This document shows positions 34,541 through 41,553 of a stretch of 64,000 nt of DNA, one piece after another. Positions within the stretch are counted from its first letter, which is position 1. Every line of letters begins with the position of its first letter. The stretch is taken from contig NZ_FNTQ01000001.1 in assembly GCF_900105755.1 (NCBI RefSeq), forward strand, positions 6,014,001-6,078,000. Reading direction: 5' to 3'. The notes beneath the pieces are model-generated. The model did not search any database and was not told the DNA's origin. It worked only from the letters and a program-made list of their open reading frames with translations. The stretch is from Streptomyces sp. Ag109_O5-10. GTDB lineage: Bacteria > Actinomycetota > Actinomycetes > Streptomycetales > Streptomycetaceae. A program made the position numbers and the translations under genes.

Positions 34541-34662
34541 TCCAGCTCTCCCTGCGCGTGAAAAAGTTCCCCGCCGCCCACCTTCACCGTCCTGGCCGTT
34601 TCTCGCCACCGGAACGGCCGGGGTTTTACGGTCCGCTCACCGGGAGGCGGCCCCCGCCCGCG

Positions 34663-35040
34663 TCACGTCCCCGGGCTCTGCGGCGGCGTCACGAACTCGG
34701 GCTGGTCCAGCAGACGCAGCCAGCTGCCGTCGGGCTGGCGCCTGACGACCTGGGCCCGCGCTCCGGTCCCGTCCTTCGGCGGGGTCGAGGTGAGGGCGAT
34801 GTCGCCGCTGACCAGCGTCGGCAGCGGCTGTTCCGGCTCGAAGCGAGGGCGGTTGGCGAGCACCTTCTCCCACAGCGCGCGGATCGCCTCCCGCCCCACC
34901 GTCCGTTCACCGGGCGGGAAGGCCAGCACCGCGTCCTCTTCGTAGAGCGCGGCCACCCCGGCCGCGTCACCGGCGTTGGACCGCTCGACGAACAGGCGGG
35001 TGATGTCCTCGGGCCGCATGGCCTTCTCGTACTCCGTCAT
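34663..35040 (-). CDS. SnoaL/NTF2-like (YybH-type) protein
   Basis: ATG 35040 follows AGGAGG. The 125-residue protein is a cone-shaped NTF2-like fold: DITRLFVERSNAGDAAGVAALYEEDAVLAFPPGERTVGREAIRALWEKVL, then beta strands ending GSWLRLLDQPEF. Such proteins bind small hydrophobic molecules or act as isomerases/cyclases; a specific reaction cannot be assigned. It is divergent from the LysR regulator and is its likely target. Confidence 0.8.
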   Translation of the reverse strand: MTEYEKAMRPEDITRLFVERSNAGDAAGVAALYEEDAVLAFPPGERTVGREAIRALWEKVLANRPRFEPEQPLPTLVSGDIALTSTPPKDGTGARAQVVRRQPDGSWLRLLDQPEFVTPPQSPGT

Positions 35041-35108
35041 GGGATACCTCCTCGGTTCGGACGTCGGCGTCTTCCAGGGTGGTGGGAGGCCATCCAGAAG
35101 TCCAACAG

Positions 35109-35121
35109 ATAGATCTTCTAT
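35109..35121. promoter_or_regulatory. Candidate LysR operator
   Basis: ATAGA-tct-TCTAT is an inverted repeat in an AT-rich patch between the divergent NTF2-like and LysR genes, the usual place for a LysR site. Confidence 0.4.
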
Positions 35122-35181
35122 GAACTAGAATTTCCAGTCATGGAGGCGCGGTCGTGGGGGCGCGGTCACGGAGGGGTGGTC

Positions 35182-36099
35182 ATGGAGCTGAGGCAGCTGG
35201 AGTACTTCGTCGCGGTCGCCGAGGAGCGGAACTTCACGCGGGCGGCCGAGCGGGTGCGCATCAGCCAGTCCGGGGTCAGCGCGCAGATCCGCCAGCTCGA
35301 ACGGGAGCTCGGTGCCGAGCTGTTCGACCGGTCGGCCCGCACGGTCACTCTCACCGTCGCGGGGCGGGCCGCGCTCGACTACGCCCGCGCCGCACTCACC
35401 GCGGCCGGGGCGGTCGGCCAGGCGGTGGGAGAGGTGACCGACCTGATCCGGGGCCGGCTCACCGTCGGGATGGTCATCGGCTGCACCCTCACCCCGCTGT
35501 TCGACGCCCTCGCCGCGTTCCACGAGGCGCATCCCGGCGTGGAGCTCCTGCTCCTCGAGGACGGCTCGGACCGGCTCGTCGACGGTGTGCGCGGCGGGAC
35601 CGTGGACATGGCGCTCGTCGGGACCGCGAGCGCCACCCCCGAAGGGCTGGACGCGCTGACCGTCATCAGCGAACGGATCGTCGCCGCCGTCCCGGCCGAG
35701 CACCCCTTGGCCGGCCGGCCACGTGTCACCCTGCGCGACCTGACGACCCATCCGATCGTGTGCATGCCGACCGGGACCGGCCTGCGCGCGGTGTTCGACC
35801 AGGCCTGCGCCGCGCAGGACCTGCGGCCCGCGATCGCGTTGCAGGCCAGTGCCCCGGACGCGATCGCCGACCTCGCCGCGCGCGGGCTCGGCGTGGCCGT
35901 CCTCAGCGAGTCGATGGCCGCGAGCCACCGCGACCGGCTCGTCGCCCGTACCGTCGACGACGTCGAGACACCGGCGTTGCTGGCCCTGGTCTGGCGGAGC
36001 GCGCACAACCCACCGGTGCGCGAGCTGCTCGCGCACAGCCGACGGGAGTTCACCCGGGCCGGCTTCACCCTGGCCGACGCCGACGCCGATACGAAGTGA
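35182..36099 (+). CDS. LysR-family regulator
   Basis: ATG 35182 (MELRQLEYFVAVAEERNFTRAA) is preferred over upstream in-frame ATGs because GGAGGGG lies at 35170-35176 and the family starts here. The HTH covers residues 1-60 (RVRISQSGVSAQIRQLEREL, ELFDRSARTVTLT). The effector domain (about 90-300) has RLTVGMVIGCTLTPLFDALAAF and ARGLGVAVLSES. It probably controls the divergent NTF2-like gene; the co-inducer is unknown. Confidence 0.87.
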   Translation: MELRQLEYFVAVAEERNFTRAAERVRISQSGVSAQIRQLERELGAELFDRSARTVTLTVAGRAALDYARAALTAAGAVGQAVGEVTDLIRGRLTVGMVIGCTLTPLFDALAAFHEAHPGVELLLLEDGSDRLVDGVRGGTVDMALVGTASATPEGLDALTVISERIVAAVPAEHPLAGRPRVTLRDLTTHPIVCMPTGTGLRAVFDQACAAQDLRPAIALQASAPDAIADLAARGLGVAVLSESMAASHRDRLVARTVDDVETPALLALVWRSAHNPPVRELLAHSRREFTRAGFTLADADADTK

Positions 36100-36106
36100 G
36101 CTGCGG

Positions 36107-36420
36107 TCACACCGACTTCGGCTGCGGCTGCCAGGCGCCGTCCAGCGGGACGCCGGCCGCCGCCGCGACCCGGTCACGGGACTCCAGCAGGCGGGTCCGC
36201 GGTGCCCGCAGGTCCACGTCGGCCTGCACGCCGTCGCGCTTCACGACCCGGCCCGCGATCGGAACCGTGTCGACCGGACCCGGATGACCGGCGGCGACGA
36301 TTGTGCCGGCCGGGTCGGTGACCGGGAAGACGGTGAGGCCGCCGGTGCGCAGCAGGATCACGTCGGCGTCCTTGCCGGGCGTGCGGCTCACAGCCGTCCG
36401 CGACTCCAAGGCCCCGGCCG
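36107..36420 (-). pseudogene. Amidohydrolase C-terminal remnant
   Basis: The minus frame ending at TGA 36109-36107 reads RTPGKDADVILLRTGGLTVF, DPAGTIVAAGHPGPVDTV, AGRVVKRDGVQADVDL and a helical ending LLESRDRVAAAAGVPLDG. This is the last quarter of an AtzA/cytosine-deaminase-type amidohydrolase. Everything upstream (metal-binding TIM barrel) is missing: the frame continues only as low-quality sequence inside the DUF4328 region and no start is convincing. It is most likely a decayed gene, perhaps once controlled by the adjoining LysR protein. Confidence 0.65.
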
Positions 36421-36471
36421 CCCGTACCCTCACCTTCCCGGTGGGAGCCTTCGCTGGCTTCGTCGAGGGGA

Positions 36472-37068
36472 TCAAGGCTGCGGGGCGGCGACAGGAACCG
36501 TGACGCGGAGGGCAGCAGCCTGACGTGCCGTGACGCGCTCGATGACCAGCCCCACCAGGACCGCTGCCGCGAGGAAGAGCGCCTCGGTCACCACGAGGAG
36601 GGCCGGCGAGCGGGGGGCCGCCAGGTTCGCCGCCGTGAGCAGCAGCGCGTGCCCGATCCAGGCGGCCCACCACAGATTCACCAGTGTCGTGTCCCGCTTC
36701 TCCCACGAGGGGGAGCCGGCGCGCCCGATGTCGAGGACGCAACGGCGCGGGGCGACGAGGTTGACCACCGGTATGAACCACGCGCCGATCGTCCAGCCCG
36801 GGCTCGGAACCGCGGCCTCGGGGGACAGTTCCTGGGCGTTGCGCCGGGACCGGGCGAGCCACACGAGGAACAGGACGGTCGTGAGGGTCATCAGATAGAC
36901 GAAGACCGTGGAGACGAGGCCCGACCTCCGCAGGGACGCGTCCGAGGGGTGCAGATAGTGGTCCCGGAGCGCCACCGCGCGGAACACGTCCGACACGGTC
37001 GCCGCGGCGATCGCGGTCTGCGCGGCGCGGGCAAGGCGGTGGGGAGCTGTGCGGGTGGCGCTCGTCAT
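36472..37068 (-). CDS. DUF4328 membrane protein
   Basis: The 198-residue product has four or more hydrophobic helices and the DUF4328 hallmark PGWTIGAWFIPVVNLVAPRR followed by a TTLVNLWWAAWIG segment. Members are small integral membrane proteins of unknown role, common in Streptomyces. ATG 37068 has only a weak SD, so the start is uncertain. The C-terminus borders the amidohydrolase remnant. Confidence 0.75.
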   Translation of the reverse strand: MTSATRTAPHRLARAAQTAIAAATVSDVFRAVALRDHYLHPSDASLRRSGLVSTVFVYLMTLTTVLFLVWLARSRRNAQELSPEAAVPSPGWTIGAWFIPVVNLVAPRRCVLDIGRAGSPSWEKRDTTLVNLWWAAWIGHALLLTAANLAAPRSPALLVVTEALFLAAAVLVGLVIERVTARQAAALRVTVPVAAPQP

Positions 37069-37239
37069 TGGCTTCGGCCTGTCTCGGAGGTGTGTGCGGC
37101 GGTGGCGGCCACCGGGGCGGAGCGATCATAGGGTCCGACTGTCGTGCGGGTGTGCGGCTTTCGCCGACGTCGGCATGTGACGAGGCTGTCCGGGGGCGGG
37201 GCAATGATCGCTGTCAGACCGCACCGGTACCGTCGGAGC

Positions 37240-39528
37240 ATGGCTCAGCAGACGGGGACCCCCACCGGCGAACGACGGCTCGCCACCGTTGAAGGCGTGC
37301 TCGAACGGATCACGTACGCGAACGAGGAGAACGGGTACACGGTCGCCCGCGTCGACACCGGCAGGGGCGCCGGTGATCTCCTCACGGTCGTCGGCGCGCT
37401 GCTCGGCGCCCAGGTGGGGGAGTCGCTGCGGATGGAGGGGCGGTGGGGTTCGCACCCGCAGTACGGGAAGCAGTTCACCGTCGAGAACTACACGACCGTG
37501 CTGCCGGCCACCGTGCAGGGGATACGGCGTTATCTGGGGTCGGGGCTGGTCAAGGGCATCGGGCCGGTGTTCGCCGACCGGATCACCCAGCACTTCGGGG
37601 TGGACACCCTGCGGATCATCGAGGAGGAGCCGAAGCGGCTCGTCGAGGTGCCGGGGCTCGGGCCGAAGCGGACGAAGAAGATCGCCGACGCCTGGGAGGA
37701 GCAGAAGGCGATCAAGGAGGTCATGCTCTTCCTCCAGACCGTCGAGGTGTCGACGTCGATCGCCGTGCGGATCTACAAGAAGTACGGGGACGCCTCGATC
37801 TCCGTCGTGAAGAACCAGCCGTACCGGCTCGCGGCGGACGTCTGGGGCATCGGGTTCCTGACCGCCGACAAGATCGCCCAGTCGGTCGGGATTCCGCACG
37901 ACAGCCCGGAGCGGGTCAAGGCCGGGCTGCAGTACGCCCTGTCCCAGTCCGCCGACCAGGGGCACTGCTACCTCCCCGAGGAGCGGCTCATCGCGGACGC
38001 CGTGAAACTCCTCCAGGTCGACACCGGCCTCGTCATCGAGTGCCTCGCCGAGCTGGCGGCGCCGCCCGAGGACGGGGAGGACCCGGGCGTCGTACGGGAG
38101 AAGCTCCCCGGCCCGGCCCCGGACGCCGAACCCGTCACCGCTGTCTACCTCGTCCCCTTCCACCGGGCCGAAGTCGCCCTCGCCGCCCAGCTGCTGCGCC
38201 TGCTGCGCACCGACGACGACCGGATGCCGTCGTTCCACGACGTCGTCTGGGACAAGGCGCTCGCCTGGCTGAAGGACCGCACCGGCGTCGACCTCGCCGC
38301 CGAGCAGGAGGCGGCCGTCAGGCTGGCGCTGACGGAGAAGGTCGCGGTGCTGACCGGCGGGCCCGGCTGCGGCAAGTCGTTCACCGTCAGGTCGATCGTG
38401 GAGCTGGCGCGGGCGAAGAAGGCGAAGGTGGTGCTCGCCGCACCCACCGGGCGGGCGGCCAAGCGGCTCGCCGAGCTGACCGGGGCCGAGGCGTCGACCG
38501 TGCACCGGCTCCTGGAGCTGAAGCCCGGCGGGGACGCGGCCTACGACCGGGACCGGCCGCTCGACGCCGACCTGGTGGTGGTGGACGAGGCGTCGATGCT
38601 CGACCTGCTCCTCGCCAACAAGCTGGTCAAGGCCGTGCCGCCCGGGGCGCACCTCCTCTTCGTGGGGGACGTGGACCAGTTGCCCAGCGTCGGGGCCGGG
38701 GAGGTGCTGCGGGACCTGCTCGCCGACGGCGGCCCGATCCCCGCCGTCCGGCTCACCCGGGTCTTCCGGCAGGCCCAGCAGTCCGGCGTGGTGACCAACG
38801 CGCACCGGATCAACGCGGGACAGCACCCCGTCACCGACGGCATGCAGGACTTCTTCCTCTTCGTGGAGGACGAGACGGAGGAGGCGGGCAAGCTCGCCGT
38901 GGACGTCGCCGCCCGGCGGATTCCGGCCAGGTTCGGGCTCGACCCGCGGCGGGACGTGCAGGTGCTCGCGCCCATGCACCGCGGCCCGGCCGGCGCCGGC
39001 GTGCTCAACGGACTGCTCCAGCAGGTCATCACCCCGGCCCGGCCCGAGCTGCCCGAAAAGCGGTTCGGCGGGCGGGTGTTCCGGGTCGGCGACAAGGTCA
39101 CCCAGATCCGCAACAACTACGAGAAGGGCGAGAACGGCGTCTTCAACGGCACCGTGGGCGTGGTCACCTCGCTCGACCCGGTCGACCAGCGCCTCACCGT
39201 GCTGACCGACGAGGACGAGGAGGTGCCGTACGAGTTCGACGAACTGGACGAACTGGCCCATGCCTACGCCGTGACCATTCACCGTTCGCAGGGGAGTGAA
39301 TATCCGGCGGTGGTGATCCCGGTCACCACCGGTGCCTGGATGATGCTGCAGCGGAACCTGCTCTACACGGCGGTCACCCGGGCCAGGAAGCTGGTCGTCC
39401 TCGTCGGTTCGCGCAAGGCGATCGGGCAGGCGGTACGGACGGTGTCCGCAGGTCGGCGCTGTACGGCGCTGGACTTCCGGCTCGGCCGGAGCGATCTCCG
39501 GAAAAATGATCGATCAAATGAGTCGTGA
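37240..39528 (+). CDS. recD2: RecD2-type 5'-3' DNA helicase
   Basis: The protein of about 762 residues has the RecD2 layout: an N-terminal OB-like domain (TVEGVLERITYANEENGYTVARVD), helix-hairpin-helix repeats (GSGLVKGIGPVFADRI, VPGLGPKRTKKI, VWGIGFLTADKI), then a SF1B helicase with Walker A GGPGCGKS near 373, VVVDEASM near 446, GDVDQLPSVGAGEVL, and the VTIHRSQGSEYP motif near 680. It stands apart from RecBC, as RecD2 does, and probably works in DNA repair or replication restart. ATG 37240 has GGAG too close; ATG 37204 with a GGGGCGGGG lead is a good alternative start. Confidence 0.92.
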   Translation: MAQQTGTPTGERRLATVEGVLERITYANEENGYTVARVDTGRGAGDLLTVVGALLGAQVGESLRMEGRWGSHPQYGKQFTVENYTTVLPATVQGIRRYLGSGLVKGIGPVFADRITQHFGVDTLRIIEEEPKRLVEVPGLGPKRTKKIADAWEEQKAIKEVMLFLQTVEVSTSIAVRIYKKYGDASISVVKNQPYRLAADVWGIGFLTADKIAQSVGIPHDSPERVKAGLQYALSQSADQGHCYLPEERLIADAVKLLQVDTGLVIECLAELAAPPEDGEDPGVVREKLPGPAPDAEPVTAVYLVPFHRAEVALAAQLLRLLRTDDDRMPSFHDVVWDKALAWLKDRTGVDLAAEQEAAVRLALTEKVAVLTGGPGCGKSFTVRSIVELARAKKAKVVLAAPTGRAAKRLAELTGAEASTVHRLLELKPGGDAAYDRDRPLDADLVVVDEASMLDLLLANKLVKAVPPGAHLLFVGDVDQLPSVGAGEVLRDLLADGGPIPAVRLTRVFRQAQQSGVVTNAHRINAGQHPVTDGMQDFFLFVEDETEEAGKLAVDVAARRIPARFGLDPRRDVQVLAPMHRGPAGAGVLNGLLQQVITPARPELPEKRFGGRVFRVGDKVTQIRNNYEKGENGVFNGTVGVVTSLDPVDQRLTVLTDEDEEVPYEFDELDELAHAYAVTIHRSQGSEYPAVVIPVTTGAWMMLQRNLLYTAVTRARKLVVLVGSRKAIGQAVRTVSAGRRCTALDFRLGRSDLRKNDRSNES

Positions 39529-39569
39529 AGGTCACAGAGCCCTTCCACATAGAGAGACAAGGGGGCAGG

Positions 39570-39656
39570 ATGAGCAGGTTGGCGGCACTGAGTGCCGCCA
39601 ATGGGCCCAACGGTCGACCCCGAGTGCACTCTCCTGAGCCAAATGGGGGATGGTAG
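39570..39656 (+). CDS. Possible leader peptide upstream of citA
   Basis: A 28-codon frame (starts MSRLAALSAANG, ends PEPNGGW) follows GGGGGCAGG and stops 50 bases before the citA start. It contains the perfect inverted repeat at 39579-39601. Its codon use is poorer in GC at third positions than the neighbours, so it may be a regulatory leader or chance. Confidence 0.3.
   Translation: MSRLAALSAANGPNGRPRVHSPEPNGGW
39579..39601. repeat. 10-bp inverted repeat between recD2 and citA
   Basis: TTGGCGGCAC-tga-GTGCCGCCAA is a perfect stem with a 3-base loop. It may be a recD2 terminator, a citA leader hairpin or an operator. Confidence 0.7.
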
Positions 39657-39706
39657 AGACAGTCAGGGCACCTCGAAGATGAGGCACTACGTCGGTGAGG
39701 GAAGAC

Positions 39707-40996
39707 GTGAGCGACAACTCTGTAGTACTGCGGTACGGCGACGGCGAGTACACCTACCCGGTGGTCGACAGCACCGTCGGCGACAAGGGCTTCGACATCG
39801 GGAAGCTCCGCGCCCAGACCGGTCTCGTGACCCTGGACAGCGGCTACGGCAACACCGCTGCCTATAAATCCGCCATCACCTACCTCGACGGCGAGGCGGG
39901 CATCCTCCGCTACCGCGGCTACCCGATCGAGCAGCTGGCGGAGCGCTCCACCTTCCTGGAGGTGGCGTACCTGCTGATCAACGGTGAGCTGCCGACCGTG
40001 GACGAGCTCACGACGTTCAAGAACGAGATCACGCGGCACACGCTGCTGCACGAGGACGTCAAGAACTTCTACCGGGGCTTCCCGCGTGACGCCCACCCGA
40101 TGGCGATGCTGTCCTCGGTGGTCTCCGCGCTGTCCACGTTCTACCAGGACAGCCACAACCCGTTCGACGCGCAGCAGCGCGATCTCTCCACCATCCGGCT
40201 GCTCGCGAAGCTTCCGACGATCGCCGCGTACGCGTACAAGAAGTCGGTCGGCCACCCGTTCGTCTACCCGCGCAACGACCTCTCCTACGTGGAGAACTTC
40301 CTGCGCATGACGTTCTCGGTGCCGGCGCAGGACTACGAGCTCGACCCGGTCGTCGTCTCGGCCCTCGACAAGCTCCTGATCCTGCACGCGGACCACGAGC
40401 AGAACTGTTCGACCTCGACGGTCCGCCTGGTGGGCTCGTCGCAGGCGAACATGTTCGCGTCGATCTCCGCGGGCATCTCCGCCCTCTGGGGGCCCCTGCA
40501 CGGCGGCGCCAACCAGTCCGTCCTGGAGATGCTGGAGGGCATCCAGGCCAACGGCGGCGACGTCGACTCCTTCATCCGCAAGGTGAAGAACAAGGAGGAC
40601 GGCGTCCGCCTGATGGGCTTCGGCCACCGGGTGTACAAGTCCTTCGACCCGCGCGCGAAGATCATCAAGGCCGCGGCGCACGACGTCCTCTCGGCCCTCG
40701 GCAAGTCCGACGAGCTGCTGGACATCGCGCTGAAGCTGGAGGAGCACGCGCTCTCCGACGACTACTTCGTCTCGCGCAACCTCTACCCGAACGTCGACTT
40801 CTACACCGGCCTGATCTACCGCGCCATGGGCTTCCCGACCGAGATGTTCACGGTCCTGTTCGCCCTCGGCCGGCTGCCCGGCTGGATCGCCCAGTGGCAG
40901 GAAATGATCAAGGAGCCCGGCTCCCGCATCGGCCGCCCGCGCCAGATCTACACGGGCGTCGTCGAGCGCGACTTCGTGCCGGTCGAGGAGCGCTGA
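39707..40996 (+). CDS. citA: Citrate synthase (type II)
   Basis: GTG 39707 (VSDNSVVLRYGDGEYTYPVVD) has GAGGGA about 8 bases upstream; a GTG at 39695 in frame is less likely. The 429-residue protein carries all citrate synthase landmarks: HADHEQNCSTSTVR near residue 228, GFGHRVYKSFDPRA near 305 and NVDFYTGLIYRAMG with catalytic Asp near 363. It condenses oxaloacetate and acetyl-CoA as the entry step of the TCA cycle; in S. coelicolor loss of this enzyme is known to impair acid handling and development. A strong terminator follows. Confidence 0.97.
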   Translation: MSDNSVVLRYGDGEYTYPVVDSTVGDKGFDIGKLRAQTGLVTLDSGYGNTAAYKSAITYLDGEAGILRYRGYPIEQLAERSTFLEVAYLLINGELPTVDELTTFKNEITRHTLLHEDVKNFYRGFPRDAHPMAMLSSVVSALSTFYQDSHNPFDAQQRDLSTIRLLAKLPTIAAYAYKKSVGHPFVYPRNDLSYVENFLRMTFSVPAQDYELDPVVVSALDKLLILHADHEQNCSTSTVRLVGSSQANMFASISAGISALWGPLHGGANQSVLEMLEGIQANGGDVDSFIRKVKNKEDGVRLMGFGHRVYKSFDPRAKIIKAAAHDVLSALGKSDELLDIALKLEEHALSDDYFVSRNLYPNVDFYTGLIYRAMGFPTEMFTVLFALGRLPGWIAQWQEMIKEPGSRIGRPRQIYTGVVERDFVPVEER

Positions 40997-41023
40997 CGCG
41001 CTAGCGGCCGTACCGGCACAGCA

Positions 41024-41076
41024 GAAGGCGCCCTGGAGCGCCGGTCCCCCCACGGGCCGGCGACCAGGGCGCCTTC
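41024..41076 (+). terminator. citA terminator
   Basis: GAAGGCGCCCTGG (41024-41036) pairs exactly with CCAGGGCGCCTTC (41064-41076). An inner CGCCGG/CCGGCG pair (41038-41043, 41057-41062) extends the stem. It begins 27 bases after the stop. Confidence 0.88.
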
Positions 41077-41259
41077 CCGTGTCCCGGTGCGGATTCCCCC
41101 CACGGGATCCGGCCGGGCGTCGGTACGGCAGCGCCTGAATCGCTGCTTTGAGCACAGCGAGCAGAGCTCGCCGTACTCCTACGTCCAGTGATGCGGTGCG
41201 ATCTGCCGGGACCCGTACGGCACGGGAGGGCCGCTCAAAGCTTCCCGTCGTACGTGCCC

Positions 41260-41430
41260 CGGCAACGCATCTCTGAGGAAGTCCCCCAAGACATCCCCAG
41301 ATGCCAGGTCAGCGCCCCCCAAGACGCATCTCTGACATCGCCAACTTAGACCTTCGAACCCCTTCGATGGTTACGTTCACATCACTGTGATCTGCGTCTC
41401 TTGCATCTGTCCGATAGATGCGCAAGAGCC
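41260..41430 (+). ncRNA. Candidate small RNA in the citA/copA convergent gap
   Basis: The 557-base gap 40997-41553 lies between two 3' ends, so it needs no promoters, yet beyond the citA terminator it is AT-richer and full of structure. GCATCT (41267-41272) pairs with AGATGC (41299-41304) around a loop with CCCCC; GTCAG (41308-41312) pairs with CTGAC (41332-41336) around a loop with CCCCCC. The blocks GCATCTCTGA and CCCCCAAGAC each occur twice (41267/41326 and 41283/41316). A third hairpin at 41398-41428 (CTCTTGCATCT with AGATGCGCAAGAG) could end the RNA. Two C-rich loops recall the actinobacterial 6C RNA. Strand and ends are guesses; TCACA-N4-TGTGA at 41377-41390 is a further dyad. Confidence 0.4.
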
Positions 41431-41553
41431 CCGATATGGCGATCGGAGCTCAAGCGTAAGGATGATGCGCGAGCCTTGTGAAGAGCTTATGTGAGGTGCG
41501 CGTTGGACTCTAGGGGGACTCATACATCCACTGGGCCGAACCGCCGGTAACTT

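Noticed and set aside
41377..41390. CRP-like site TCACA-N4-TGTGA
   Set aside because: The half-sites are inverted and too close compared with TGTGA-N6-TCACA, and no gene starts nearby.
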